Positions 7,899-17,123 of a stretch of DNA of 64,000 bases are shown here, one piece after another; within the stretch, counting starts at the first letter, position 1, and the number at the start of each line of letters is the position of its first letter. The stretch covers positions 372,001-436,000 of the forward strand of contig NZ_NIHE01000003.1 in NCBI RefSeq assembly GCF_002806995.1. Reading direction: 5' to 3'. A program made the position numbers and the translations under genes. The notes beneath the pieces were generated by a model that was not told the DNA's origin, searched no databases, and was given only the letters and a program-made list of their open reading frames with translations. The stretch is from Confluentibacter lentus. GTDB lineage: Bacteria; Bacteroidota; Bacteroidia; Flavobacteriales; Flavobacteriaceae.

Positions 7899-9270
7899 TA
7901 TGAGTATTAAACCATTTTTATATCTAACCATAACTTTAGCTTTAATGGTGGCTTGTAAAACAGAAACAAAAAAAATTTCACAGAAAAAAATTCAATTTAT
8001 CACCATTGATCCTGGCCATTTTCATGCGGCTTTGGTTCAAAAAAATAATTATCCAGAAGTTGATTCAACAGTCCATATCTATGCTCCAAAAGGTGATGAT
8101 GTTACTTTTCATTTAAATAGAATAGGAGGATTTAACTTGCGTAAAGAAAACCCAACAAATTGGAATACCATTTTGTACGAAGGTGATGATTTTTTTGAAA
8201 AAATGTTGTCTGAAAAAAAAGGAAATGTCGTTGTTTTATCAGGAAACAATCGCAAGAAAACAGAATACATCAATAAATCTGTACTTAATGGTTTAAATGT
8301 TCTTGCTGATAAGCCCATGGCTATTAATGTGGATGATTTTAAGTTATTAAAGGAAACCTTTCAATTGGCTGAACAAAAGAATGTGTTTTTATATGATATT
8401 ATGACCGAGCGTTATGAAATTACTTCAATTTTGCAAAGGGAATTATCCATGAATAAAGCGATTTTTGGCGAACTCGAAAAAGGATCGCCAGAGCATCCTG
8501 CCATAACAAAAGAGAGTGTTCACCATTTTTATAAATACGTTTCTGGAAACATTTTAACGCGTCCACCTTGGTTTTTTGATGTCGAACAACAAGGTGAGGG
8601 TATTGTTGATGTTACAACACATTTGGTTGATTTAATTCAATGGCAATGTTTTCCTGACCAAATTTTACATGAAGAAGATGTGAGCATTAATTCCGCAACA
8701 AGAACCCCCACACATATCTCTAAATCAGAGTTTGAAGCTATTACTAAGCTTGACGATTTTCCTGATTACTTACAAAACGCCATCGTAAATGATTCTATCT
8801 TGGCTGTGTTTTGTAATGGAGAAATTAACTATAAGTTAAAAGATATTCATGCTAAAGTATCTGTTAAATGGAATTACATGGCACCTGAAGGCACCACAGA
8901 CACTCATTATTCTAAGATGCGAGGCACAAAGGCCGAACTAACAATCAAACAAGGTAAAGAACAAAACTTTAAACCGACATTATATATAGAAATTAGAGAA
9001 CTCTCTCCAGCTTACCTTATGAATGTTATAGAAGAATTTAAAAAGTTGGAAAAAAAGTATCCTGGAATTTCGTTAAGATCAACCCCATTAGGCTGGGAAG
9101 TTGTTATACCTGAATCCTATAAAAACGGCCATGAAGCCCATTTTTCCCAAGTGACAGAAAAGTTTATTGAATATCTTACTAAAGGAAATATACCAGAATG
9201 GGAAATTCCAAATATGATTACAAAATATTATACTACAACAAAAGCATTGGAAATGGCTAAATCCAACTAA
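7891..9270 (+). CDS. Lipoprotein with Gfo/Idh/MocA-like fold (putative oxidoreductase, C-terminal domain type)
   Basis: 459 residues. The lipobox MVAC lies near residue 22, so the protein is probably membrane-anchored in the periplasm. It resembles the Bacteroidota family with a putative oxidoreductase C-terminal domain. IDPGHFHAALVQ replaces the usual Rossmann glycine motif, ADKPMAINVDDFK replaces the EKP motif, and DVTTHLVDLIQW matches the catalytic-domain His region. The start may be 7891 or the in-frame ATG at 7900. It overlaps the preceding oxidoreductase gene and closes this three-gene cluster, with a terminator at 9339-9369. The non-canonical nucleotide loop leaves activity uncertain. 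Confidence 0.75.
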   Translation: MNSMSIKPFLYLTITLALMVACKTETKKISQKKIQFITIDPGHFHAALVQKNNYPEVDSTVHIYAPKGDDVTFHLNRIGGFNLRKENPTNWNTILYEGDDFFEKMLSEKKGNVVVLSGNNRKKTEYINKSVLNGLNVLADKPMAINVDDFKLLKETFQLAEQKNVFLYDIMTERYEITSILQRELSMNKAIFGELEKGSPEHPAITKESVHHFYKYVSGNILTRPPWFFDVEQQGEGIVDVTTHLVDLIQWQCFPDQILHEEDVSINSATRTPTHISKSEFEAITKLDDFPDYLQNAIVNDSILAVFCNGEINYKLKDIHAKVSVKWNYMAPEGTTDTHYSKMRGTKAELTIKQGKEQNFKPTLYIEIRELSPAYLMNVIEEFKKLEKKYPGISLRSTPLGWEVVIPESYKNGHEAHFSQVTEKFIEYLTKGNIPEWEIPNMITKYYTTTKALEMAKSN

Positions 9271-9338
9271 AAATGATTAGAGAAATCCTTGTGCTTTTTA
9301 TCCCTTGAAAAAGTAGTCACAGGTAATTAATAAAAAAG

Positions 9339-9369
9339 AAAAAGGCATTAAATAAATTAATGCCTTTTT
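9339..9369. terminator. Bidirectional intrinsic terminator
   Basis: A 12-bp perfect stem, AAAAAGGCATTA (9339-9350) and TAATGCCTTTTT (9358-9369), with a 7-nt loop. It sits between two convergent genes and has an A-tract and a T-tract, so it can serve both strands. Confidence 0.9.
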
Positions 9370-9377
9370 AAGTAAAA

Positions 9378-9794
9378 CTATATTATCCAGTCTTTTGAGA
9401 TTGATTTTTTAGAAAACCAAACTAAAAATATGGCAAAGGCAATAATGCTAATAGTCATGGCAATACCATCAAAATACCCTTGAGCTAAGACATATCCCAT
9501 TTGAACAATCACAGCTATTAATGAAATGATAAACAAATAATATGCCCATCTTTTTCTCAATAATAGTCCGATAGAGGCTAAAAGAGCGGAAAACACAGCA
9601 ATGGCGAAGGCACCTGTTAGCCATCCAGGAAGATTAGAAACCATCTCTAATTGCTCTTCTGTCATTGCCGAACGCCAACGATCCGTTTTATAGGCTTGCC
9701 CTAAATATTGGTCAACGCCCATGATGTTCCATAATAGAGCAATTACGCTCACAATCCAAAACCAAACAGGTGGTTTAACTTTGTAATTTGTCAT
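9378..9794 (-). CDS. Small four-helix integral membrane protein, unknown function
   Basis: 138 residues with about four hydrophobic segments (near residues 10-27, 57-78, 84-103 and 108-127) and a short soluble loop with the TEEQLEMVSNLPGW motif. Homologues in Flavobacteria are often labelled sugar transporter or hypothetical without evidence. No catalytic motif was recognised. It is a single gene between a terminator and truA-like DNA, on the opposite strand. Confidence 0.7.
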   Translation of the reverse strand: MTNYKVKPPVWFWIVSVIALLWNIMGVDQYLGQAYKTDRWRSAMTEEQLEMVSNLPGWLTGAFAIAVFSALLASIGLLLRKRWAYYLFIISLIAVIVQMGYVLAQGYFDGIAMTISIIAFAIFLVWFSKKSISKDWII

Positions 9795-9901
9795 AATAGT
9801 CCGTTTTTAATTAGTTGGTTGAATAAAAAAGTTATACAATTTATAATTTTTTTGCCACAATTTATAAAATAACTTATTTTACCACTTCGATATAGAATTT
9901 A

Positions 9902-10678
9902 ATGAAGCAGTATTTTTATTTAATTACCATTCAGTATTTAGGCTACCGATTTCACGGTTGGCAAAAGCAACCCAGCGTAAAAACCTTGCATTTAATGGTC
10001 GATAGGACCTTGAATTTTATTTTAGAAGGAAAACCTTTCAAAAGTTTAGGGTCGGGGAGGACCGATGCCATGGTTTCTGCGGAATGCGCCGCTTTTGAGC
10101 TATTTTTGGAGGAACCTATCAAAGATTTAGATGCTTTCTTAGAATTGTTCAACCATAACTTACCACAGGATATTCGTGCCTTGACCATCAAGGAAGTAGA
10201 TAAAAAATTCAACATCATCAAACATTCCAAAATCAAGGAATACATTTATTTGTTTACCTACGGTGAAAAATGCCATCCATTTTGTGCACCAATTATGACG
10301 ACGATTCTTGAAGATTTAGATATTGACCTCATGAAACAGGGCGCCAAACTTTTTGAGGGCAAACATTTTTTTAAATCATATTGCTTTCGGGCGACCGATA
10401 ATGGTATTTACAATCGAGAGATTTTAACTTGTGAACTGGTGGAAAATACCATTTACGCAGCTAATTATTTTCCTAAGAGGACTTATATATTAAGGGTTAG
10501 GGGCAAAGGGTTTATGCGTAACCAAATACGTTTGATGATGGGAACGTTGATAGATTTGGGGAAAGGGAACAAGTCCTTAGAGGATATTAAAAACAGTTTG
10601 CTCCCAGAAAGTACAATCAAAATGGATTATATAGCACCTGCTTCAGGACTTATTCTTAACAATATAGAGTTCGACTGA
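9902..10678 (+). CDS. TruA-like tRNA pseudouridine synthase paralogue
   Basis: 258 residues. The TruA fold is visible from FYLITIQYLGYRFHGWQKQP at the N-terminus. The catalytic Asp is present in GSGRTDAMVSA near residue 53, and FMRNQIRLMMG is present near 210. Standard TruA has GRTDAGVHA, so two residues after the catalytic Asp differ (Met and Ser here). Flavobacteria often carry a second, divergent TruA. This may be that paralogue, or the only copy. Expected role: pseudouridine formation in the tRNA anticodon arm or another RNA. Confidence 0.8.
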   Translation: MKQYFYLITIQYLGYRFHGWQKQPSVKTLHLMVDRTLNFILEGKPFKSLGSGRTDAMVSAECAAFELFLEEPIKDLDAFLELFNHNLPQDIRALTIKEVDKKFNIIKHSKIKEYIYLFTYGEKCHPFCAPIMTTILEDLDIDLMKQGAKLFEGKHFFKSYCFRATDNGIYNREILTCELVENTIYAANYFPKRTYILRVRGKGFMRNQIRLMMGTLIDLGKGNKSLEDIKNSLLPESTIKMDYIAPASGLILNNIEFD

Positions 10679-10823
10679 GTTAAGCATGTTTTATAACTAA
10701 CTATAATTCAATACTTAAACATATTTAGGTGCGAATTATACAACTAATCTATAAAACTTTGTAACACAGTTGGTCTTTACTTAAATTACTTTTACCCCAT
10801 ATTAATAATTAAAAATTTTAAAG

Positions 10824-11375
10824 ATGAAACATGTAATTTATATCTGTTTATTGTTGTTTGCTGGAACTGTTTTTGCGCAACAAAAGCCAAAAGAAGTAAA
10901 AGAAGAAGTTGAAGTTAAAACCGTGAAAGTTAAAGACAACGAAAAAACAACTGAAAACAAAGTAAAAGTAGTTACCCGAGAAACCTCCGATGTTGAGTTA
11001 GATGAAAAAGATAAAAACAAAACCAATCAAGATCGTGTGCCTGGAACTACTAAGGTCGAAAAAAAGACTTATGTAGACAATGATGCCAGTGATAAGTATA
11101 GCATTTTAACTAGTGAGACTTATTACAAAATGGACGATGGAAATTATGTTTTTTCACCAAGCGAACAAGGGTTTCAAATATCTCATTCTAAAGGAGACAA
11201 TCAACCCCAAAACATTATAGGAAAATCTTGGCCTACTAGTTTGAAAGGTTATTTCATTGTAGATGGGGCATCACAATCTGGTATTGGTTATTTTGACCAA
11301 AATGGAAATTTTGTTACCGAATATTATAACAAATCTACCAAACAAGTTGAAGTTAAAACGTACCTTAAAAAGTAG
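10824..11375 (+). CDS. Secreted hypothetical protein with charged linker
   Basis: 183 residues with a signal peptide ending near VFAQQ (residue 20). Residues 22-75 are highly charged and low in complexity, rich in K, E, V and T, and probably extended. The C-terminal half has repeated YY and aromatic motifs (SETYYKMDDGNYVFSP, GIGYFDQNGNFVTEYY) that suggest short beta hairpins. No family was recognised. A strong terminator follows at 11415-11444, so it is probably a single-gene transcript. Confidence 0.65.
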   Translation: MKHVIYICLLLFAGTVFAQQKPKEVKEEVEVKTVKVKDNEKTTENKVKVVTRETSDVELDEKDKNKTNQDRVPGTTKVEKKTYVDNDASDKYSILTSETYYKMDDGNYVFSPSEQGFQISHSKGDNQPQNIIGKSWPTSLKGYFIVDGASQSGIGYFDQNGNFVTEYYNKSTKQVEVKTYLKK

Positions 11376-11414
11376 ATTTTAAAAATATGGTTAGATAAAT
11401 TTAAATAGTGCCTT

Positions 11415-11444
11415 AAAAGTCCTTATACAAATAAGGACTTTTTT
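11415..11444 (+). terminator. Intrinsic terminator
   Basis: A 12-bp perfect stem, AAAAGTCCTTAT (11415-11426) and ATAAGGACTTTT (11431-11442), with loop ACAA and a T-run. It follows the secreted protein gene and shows that the DUF2461 gene cannot start at the TTG inside this hairpin. Confidence 0.92.
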
Positions 11445-11478
11445 GTATTTTAGAAACTTATTTATAAGTCTTAATTAT

Positions 11479-12156
11479 ATGCTTCCATCTATTTCAAAAG
11501 ATACTTTAGAATTTTTTAAAAATTTAGAACAGAATAATAATCGAGATTGGTTTAATGAGCACAAATCTGCATTCAAAAAAATTGAAACTAACGCAAAAAA
11601 AGTTTATAATACTGTTTTAAATAACTTAAAAATCCATGATGACGTAGATGGATTAAAAATGTTCCGAATTTACAGAGATGTGCGCTTTTCAAAAAACAAA
11701 GTGCCTTATAAAACTCATTTTGGGGGCTCATTCCATAGAACTAAGCCACATTTAAGAGGAGGCTATTATCTTCATATCCAACCAAATAATGAAAGTTTTA
11801 TAGCAACAGGATTTTGGGAACCGGCACCAGCAGATTTGCTACGCATAAGAAAAGAATTTGAAATGGACGATCAAGAAATCCGTAACATAATAAGTGACAA
11901 AAAATTCAAATCAATTTGGGGGAATTTTGTTGGTGATGAAGTAAAATCAGCACCCAAAGGCTTTGATAAAGAGCATAAAGCGATTGACCTAATAAAAAAG
12001 AAACAATACATCTTTATTAAAAAATACACAGATGAACAGGTTTTAAGTCCAGATTTTTTAAGTGATGTTGATAGCTCATTTAAAGCAATTCGCCCATATT
12101 TTAATTATATGAGCGAATTGCTTACTACGGATTTAAATGGCGTTTCTATTATATAA
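11479..12156 (+). CDS. DUF2461 family protein
   Basis: About 225 residues. DUF2461 (TIGR02453) features are visible: ISKDTLEFFKNLEQNNNRDWF at the start, then FRIYRDVRFSKNKVPYKTH and GGYYLHIQPNN. The biochemical function of the family is unknown. The start is placed at the ATG at 11479 because an upstream in-frame TTG at 11443 lies inside the preceding terminator. Its 3' end overlaps the convergent Gre-like gene by 8 bases. Confidence 0.85.
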   Translation: MLPSISKDTLEFFKNLEQNNNRDWFNEHKSAFKKIETNAKKVYNTVLNNLKIHDDVDGLKMFRIYRDVRFSKNKVPYKTHFGGSFHRTKPHLRGGYYLHIQPNNESFIATGFWEPAPADLLRIRKEFEMDDQEIRNIISDKKFKSIWGNFVGDEVKSAPKGFDKEHKAIDLIKKKQYIFIKKYTDEQVLSPDFLSDVDSSFKAIRPYFNYMSELLTTDLNGVSII

Positions 12157-12595
12157 CCTCGGTAATACGATATTTTTTTTGATTGAATTCAAAAACATCC
12201 TTTTCACATTTGTTCTTTAATAATTGTCCGATTGGGGAATTTAATGAAATGGCAAAATACGTTTCATCATCAATCTCTATCTTGCCAATACTTGTAGAAA
12301 TATAAAAATTCATAATATCGGTTTTTACAATACTGCCCAATATGGCGTCTGTAGAATCAATATTGGTTTTTATGAGTTTTAAATGCTCTTTGGTTTTTGT
12401 GGCATCATTAAGATGCTCCATGTTTTTTTCAAGATCATTAAATAATTTACCATTTCCGGAATCGTCGTCTTCTGAGTTTCCTTGGTCATTACTAGCAATT
12501 GATTCTTTAATTAATTGAATTTCATTTTTGTAATCTGCAATCCGTTTATCAACGTATTCATTACACTTTTGCAATAGTCTCTGTTTTGTAGTCAT
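12149..12595 (-). CDS. GreA/GreB-like transcription factor homologue
   Basis: 148 residues. The N-terminal half is a predicted coiled coil with an acidic turn (SEDDDSGNG near 43-51). The C-terminal half has the FKBP-like Gre fold, shown by ISLNSPIGQLLKNK. This resembles GreA/GreB, whose coiled-coil tip carries acidic residues into the RNA polymerase channel. Homologues are often mislabelled 3-oxoacyl-ACP synthase. A secondary-channel polymerase factor is the best guess, but direct evidence is lacking. It sits 6 bp after the next minus-strand gene and is probably co-transcribed with it. Confidence 0.7.
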   Translation of the reverse strand: MTTKQRLLQKCNEYVDKRIADYKNEIQLIKESIASNDQGNSEDDDSGNGKLFNDLEKNMEHLNDATKTKEHLKLIKTNIDSTDAILGSIVKTDIMNFYISTSIGKIEIDDETYFAISLNSPIGQLLKNKCEKDVFEFNQKKYRITEVI

Positions 12596-12601
12596 TAAAA
12601 A

Positions 12602-13018
12602 TTAAACGGCTTTTAGCACTTCGGGTTTCTCAAAAAGGAGTATATTACTGATCAGGCGTTCTTTTACAATGTGCATCATGCGCTTATTTAATGCGGAAGA
12701 ATTCTGGATATAAATCGAATATTCTTCTACCGTAAACAGACCTATAATAATACCTTTCAGAGAGTTACGAAATTTCATGTCTTTTGTAATAGCATTTTCT
12801 ATATAATCTAAACGCTTTTCCAAAGATAATCCATAAAATACACATTTATGCTTTTCTATATAATTTTTAAAAACAGCTACCAATAAATCATTTTGAAGTT
12901 TGGTAATAGGTCGTAATACTAAGTTTTGAAAACGTTCGTCACTACTCATTTGTTCGTTAATGGAGGCCGAAGATATTTCGGGACGAATACTGCTTAAACT
13001 GTGTTGTCTGGAGTCCAT
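12602..13018 (-). CDS. Conserved flavobacterial protein, unknown function
   Basis: 138 residues from the ATG at 13018. An upstream in-frame start at 13105 would add 29 hydrophobic residues and overlap the divergent gene leader, so it is disfavoured. The sequence is mostly helical, with KYIEKHKCVFYGLSLEKRLDYIE-like segments (residues 50-80) and no signal peptide. Homologues are sometimes called glyoxalase, but no glyoxalase metal motif is visible. It lies upstream of the Gre-like gene in a likely two-gene unit. Confidence 0.6.
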   Translation of the reverse strand: MDSRQHSLSSIRPEISSASINEQMSSDERFQNLVLRPITKLQNDLLVAVFKNYIEKHKCVFYGLSLEKRLDYIENAITKDMKFRNSLKGIIIGLFTVEEYSIYIQNSSALNKRMMHIVKERLISNILLFEKPEVLKAV

Positions 13019-13149
13019 GGTTTTTAAGAGTTTTAATAAAATTATAGATTTATGAACCTTTAAAAAGTGAATGAACTTATTAATTGTCAACGAGGTTATT
13101 AACAATTATTATTTTTATATTTAAATCCTATTACAAAAAATACAACAAA

Positions 13150-14034
13150 ATGAAATTTGGAAGCACAGATAATCCTGAAAACATAGACTTTACGTTACCT
13201 CCAGATCATCCCGAAACAAAAAGGGTGCTAAACGCATTCAAAGATGATAACATTCCAGAAATGTATGTGGGCTGTGCCAAATGGAACAAAGCCGATTTAA
13301 AAGGATTTTATCCTAAAGGCACTAAAGATGAGTTGGAGTATTATTCCAGGCAATTTAATTCCATAGAATTGAACGCGACATTTTACAGAATTTTTCCTGC
13401 GGAACAGTTTGCTAATTGGTATGAAAAAACACCAAAGGGTTTTAAGTTTTTTCCAAAACTGAATCAGGAAATAAGCCATTTTAAACGCTTGCAAGACACC
13501 AAAGATGTGGTTGAAAATTATTTGTACAATGCCTCCAATCTAAAGGAAAAATTAGGCACGGTATTTTTACAGATGCATGATAATTTCGCTCCAAAGGATT
13601 TTGATAGGGTCGTAACATTTGTAGAATCCTGGCCAAAAGAGATTCCATTGGCAGTGGAATTCAGGCATACAAAATGGTACAACGATACGGCAGTGGCTAA
13701 TGAATTGTACCAACTTTTAGAAACCAACAATATATCAAATGTCATTGTAGATACGGCTGGAAGACGTGATTTATTGCACATGCGATTAACCAATGCAACC
13801 GCGTTTATTAGATATGTAGGAGCTAATCATGCCACTGATTACAATCGTTTGGATGATTGGATAGAACGTTTAAAAGATTGGAAAGCCCAAGGTATCAAGG
13901 AAGTCGATTTTTTCATCCATCAAAATATTGAAAAAGAATCTCCTTTGCTTTCGGCCTATTTTATTAAAAAATTGAATGCTGAACTTGGTTATTCACTCAA
14001 AATTCCTGGTGAGGGTGGTGATACCTTATTTTAA
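13150..14034 (+). CDS. DUF72 family protein (TIM-barrel, YecE-like)
   Basis: 294 residues from the ATG at 13150. The longer open frame to 13084 would encode an AT-rich, Lys/Ile-rich leader and is rejected. DUF72 hallmarks are seen: MYVGCAKWNKADLKGFYP near the N-terminus, YYSRQFNSIELNATFYRI, FFPKLNQEISH, FLQMHDNFAP and PLAVEFRH. Function is unknown in most bacteria; the fold resembles xylose isomerase-type barrels. It is followed after 5 bases by a CBM9-like secreted protein, probably in the same transcript. Confidence 0.85.
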   Translation: MKFGSTDNPENIDFTLPPDHPETKRVLNAFKDDNIPEMYVGCAKWNKADLKGFYPKGTKDELEYYSRQFNSIELNATFYRIFPAEQFANWYEKTPKGFKFFPKLNQEISHFKRLQDTKDVVENYLYNASNLKEKLGTVFLQMHDNFAPKDFDRVVTFVESWPKEIPLAVEFRHTKWYNDTAVANELYQLLETNNISNVIVDTAGRRDLLHMRLTNATAFIRYVGANHATDYNRLDDWIERLKDWKAQGIKEVDFFIHQNIEKESPLLSAYFIKKLNAELGYSLKIPGEGGDTLF

Positions 14035-14039
14035 AACCA

Positions 14040-14834
14040 ATGAAGAAAATCAATTTTTTATATCAATTTCATGGTAAAAAGATTATAGTATTCGCGTTTC
14101 TATTTAATTCCATTTTTGTTTTTTCCCAAATCCAAAAAGAATTGGTTTTAGGGGAACAACCCATTTATAAGGTTGCTAAAACGAAAGACTCCATTATTGC
14201 TGATGGAAAAATGGATGAACCAAGCTGGAAAAATGCTGAAATAAGAACATTTGACTACTTTTTTAGACGTGATAAACCAGCCGATGAACAAAAAACGAAA
14301 TTCAGGATGCTTTGGGATGATAAAAACCTATATCTTTTTTATGAATTTGAGGATTCATCACTAACCGCTCGTGAAACACAACACGATGGGCGTACCTATC
14401 TAGATGACTGTGCCGAGTTTTTCTGTCTCCCAATTCCAGATAGTTTAAATATGCATTTTGGCTTTGAGGTCAATATTCCTAAAGTGAAGTACGATTATAT
14501 TGTGCTATGGCAATTTCACAATAATAGAAGTGTTTTCATTCCTACTTACGATCCAAATTATGAAGTAGGCGTAACTTATGATGGAACTATAAATGATGAT
14601 ACAGACACAGACAAGTGCTGGACCATGGAATATACAATTCCGCTATCAGCCTTTCGTGGATTTAGCACACGCGATTTGGCAGGAAAAAAATGGGCTTTTC
14701 AGGCTGTAAGGCAGGATAGAAATTTAGTCGATGACAAGTTTCGTTCTACATCCACATTATTCCCAACCTATGATGTGGAATTAGATGTACATCCACCAAA
14801 CCGTTTTGGCTTGATGGAATTTATTGATAATTAA
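14040..14834 (+). CDS. Secreted carbohydrate-binding family 9-like protein
   Basis: 264 residues with a signal peptide (hydrophobic core about 17-30, ending near FVFSQ). The mature protein matches the CBM9-like beta-sandwich: IIADGKMDEPSWKNAE, then RMLWDDKNLYLFYEFEDS, and DDCAEFFCLPIP. Such proteins bind sugars, or are single-domain periplasmic proteins in glycan-using Bacteroidota. It begins 5 bases after the DUF72 gene stop. The bound ligand is unknown. Confidence 0.75.
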   Translation: MKKINFLYQFHGKKIIVFAFLFNSIFVFSQIQKELVLGEQPIYKVAKTKDSIIADGKMDEPSWKNAEIRTFDYFFRRDKPADEQKTKFRMLWDDKNLYLFYEFEDSSLTARETQHDGRTYLDDCAEFFCLPIPDSLNMHFGFEVNIPKVKYDYIVLWQFHNNRSVFIPTYDPNYEVGVTYDGTINDDTDTDKCWTMEYTIPLSAFRGFSTRDLAGKKWAFQAVRQDRNLVDDKFRSTSTLFPTYDVELDVHPPNRFGLMEFIDN

Positions 14835-14931
14835 AATTTTACTTTTGTTAAAGTATCGTTAATCCTTTGTTAATTAGTTAAATAGAAGTAGTTTTTATGA
14901 TAAATTTAAAGAAACTAAAAATAAATCCGTC

Positions 14932-16026
14932 ATGAAAAAAATTGTATTCAGTATCATTGGTGTAGGACTAGCTGTTACCTTGCTTTCTTACATGAATAAA
15001 CCAAACAGCACTCTAACTTCAAATTTTGTTACAGGCAATCCTGAAGTGGCATCCATAAATGCGATTAGCTTTGGCCCAGAAGGCATCTTGTTTTTAGGGG
15101 ATTCTAAAAATGCAACAATTTATGCGTTGGATACAAAAGATACGAAAACTAAGAACGTATCAGAAGTAAACATGACAAACTTTGATACTAATCTGGCCGC
15201 CTCTTTGGGTACTAGTGCCGAAAATATCAAAATTACGGATATGGCAGTCAACCCCATTTCAAAAGCTATTTATTTTTCAGTGAATAGTGCAGATGGTACG
15301 CCTTTATTAATGACATTAAAAGACGGCAAGTTCGAGAATGTTTCTTTAAAGAACATAAGCTACTCCAAAATCGGATTAGTTGATGCTGTGGAAGACAAAA
15401 AAGATGATAGAGGTAGAGACCAAAGGGTTTGGGCTATCTCCGATTTAAAATATCACAATGGACGAGTTATGGTCTCTGGTTTATCAAACAAAGAATTCAG
15501 TTCTACTTTTAGAAGTATGCCGTTCCCGTTTACAAATAATCAAGATTATGCGTCCTTAGAAATGTACCATGCAGCACATGGCCGTTACGAAACCTATTCA
15601 CCCATTAAAACATTTGATGTCGTTAATATCGATAAAAAAGAGTACTTATTGGCTAGTTATACCTGCACGCCTTTGGTATTGTTCCCTATGGATGAATTAA
15701 AAGGCACCAACCATGTAAAAGGTAGAACCATAGCCGAAATTGGTGCTGGAAATACACCATTGGATATGATTGCTATGGAAAAAGATGGTAAATCTTATGT
15801 GCTAATGGCCAATACCAGACATTCGACAGTGAAATTTGATTTTGAGTCCATTGCATCCACAAAAGAATCCCTAACCGAAAAAGTTGAAGGAACTGATGGC
15901 ATTACCTTTGAAGCTTTAGCCGATATGAAAGATGTTGTACAATTGGACAATTTAGATGCTAAAAATATTGCTTATCTTCAAAAAACAGCTGATGGCACAT
16001 TGGTATTGAAAAGCAGTTCAATTTAA
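14932..16026 (+). CDS. Secreted beta-propeller-like protein, unknown function
   Basis: 364 residues with an N-terminal hydrophobic signal or anchor (about 3-20). Repeated strands of the type GPEGILFLGDSKNATIYALD suggest a beta-propeller. The motif MYHAAHGRYETYSP and the segment EYLLASYTCTPLVLFP, with a single Cys, may be functional. No enzyme class was recognised. The stop overlaps the start of the next gene (TAATG), so the two are translationally coupled and probably act together at the cell surface or in the periplasm. Confidence 0.65.
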   Translation: MKKIVFSIIGVGLAVTLLSYMNKPNSTLTSNFVTGNPEVASINAISFGPEGILFLGDSKNATIYALDTKDTKTKNVSEVNMTNFDTNLAASLGTSAENIKITDMAVNPISKAIYFSVNSADGTPLLMTLKDGKFENVSLKNISYSKIGLVDAVEDKKDDRGRDQRVWAISDLKYHNGRVMVSGLSNKEFSSTFRSMPFPFTNNQDYASLEMYHAAHGRYETYSPIKTFDVVNIDKKEYLLASYTCTPLVLFPMDELKGTNHVKGRTIAEIGAGNTPLDMIAMEKDGKSYVLMANTRHSTVKFDFESIASTKESLTEKVEGTDGITFEALADMKDVVQLDNLDAKNIAYLQKTADGTLVLKSSSI

Positions 16027-17123
16027 TGAATAAAAAAAGTGCCTTTACATACCTAAAAAAGATCAAGATTTGCTTGGTCTTTTTTTGTGTGTTGTTATTT
16101 TTTAATTGTAAAGAGGCAAAAGAAGACAAAACTTCTATCATTAATATAGAAACAAATAGCAGAGAACGTATTTCTTTTAAATCTACAAGTAGTACATTAG
16201 AGGATTTAAGCATCGTTCTAGAAAATCAACCAGATATTCCCATTTTGGGGGATTGGTCGAACGTGGGCGATACTATTACTTTTACCCCTGTTTTGCCTTT
16301 CACGGTCGGACAAACCTATAAGATAAAGAATAAAGTAGAAGCGGTATATGTTTTTAAGATTGGGCCAGATAACATAATGACTTCAACAGAATTACTAGCT
16401 ATCTATCCAACATCAGATGCAGTGCCGGAGAATTTGCTTAAAATGTATTTAGTATTTTCAAACCCCATGCAGGAACTTGGGAATTCCTTAGATTATATAA
16501 ACGTTTTTGATAATACGTCTAACAAAGAAGTTACGGTGTTTTTAGAATTACAATCGGAGCTTTGGAATAAAGAACACAATGTATTAACACTTTGGTTAGA
16601 TCCCGGTCGGGTTAAAACGGATTTAATTCCCAATAAAGAATTAGGCTTACCAATACAAAAAGATCATAATTATACCATTACGATTAATCCTAATTGGAAA
16701 GATGCCCAAGGTCAAACCCTGAACAAGACGCATACCAAAACACTTATTGTTGGCAGTAGGGATAGTGAAAAACCAAATACTAAAAATTGGACGATTAAAC
16801 CTCCAAAAAAAGATTCTGATGAACCTTTAACCATTCATTTTAATGAAGCATTGGATTATTTTTTAGCGTTGGAAAGCTTCACTGTTTTTGATCCAGAAAA
16901 AAGCAACATAGCTGGTACGTTTTCATTAGCTAATAAAGAACATGAGCTCCTTTTCCATCCCAACCAAGCATGGAAATCAGGAACATATACCATAGTCGTT
17001 GAAAACCGTTTGGAAGATTTAGCAGGAAACAACATAAACCATCTTTTTGACACGGATTTAAAAGCCAATAACTCTAAAGTCCAAACCAAAAGCCAGACCC
17101 TTATTAGCTTCATGATACCGTGA
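16026..17123 (+). CDS. Lipoprotein with SbsA-type Ig-like domain
   Basis: 365 residues. The lipobox FFNC near residue 28 gives a lipoprotein signal. The mature part includes Ig-like segments of SbsA type: LLAIYPTSDAVPENLLKMYL and VFSNPMQE near 125-150, and a second EPLTIHFNEALDYF / GNNINHLFDTDL unit in the C-terminal third. Such domains serve as structural or adhesion modules. Coupled to the upstream propeller gene through a 1-base overlap. The partner substrate is unknown. Confidence 0.7.
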   Translation: MNKKSAFTYLKKIKICLVFFCVLLFFNCKEAKEDKTSIINIETNSRERISFKSTSSTLEDLSIVLENQPDIPILGDWSNVGDTITFTPVLPFTVGQTYKIKNKVEAVYVFKIGPDNIMTSTELLAIYPTSDAVPENLLKMYLVFSNPMQELGNSLDYINVFDNTSNKEVTVFLELQSELWNKEHNVLTLWLDPGRVKTDLIPNKELGLPIQKDHNYTITINPNWKDAQGQTLNKTHTKTLIVGSRDSEKPNTKNWTIKPPKKDSDEPLTIHFNEALDYFLALESFTVFDPEKSNIAGTFSLANKEHELLFHPNQAWKSGTYTIVVENRLEDLAGNNINHLFDTDLKANNSKVQTKSQTLISFMIP

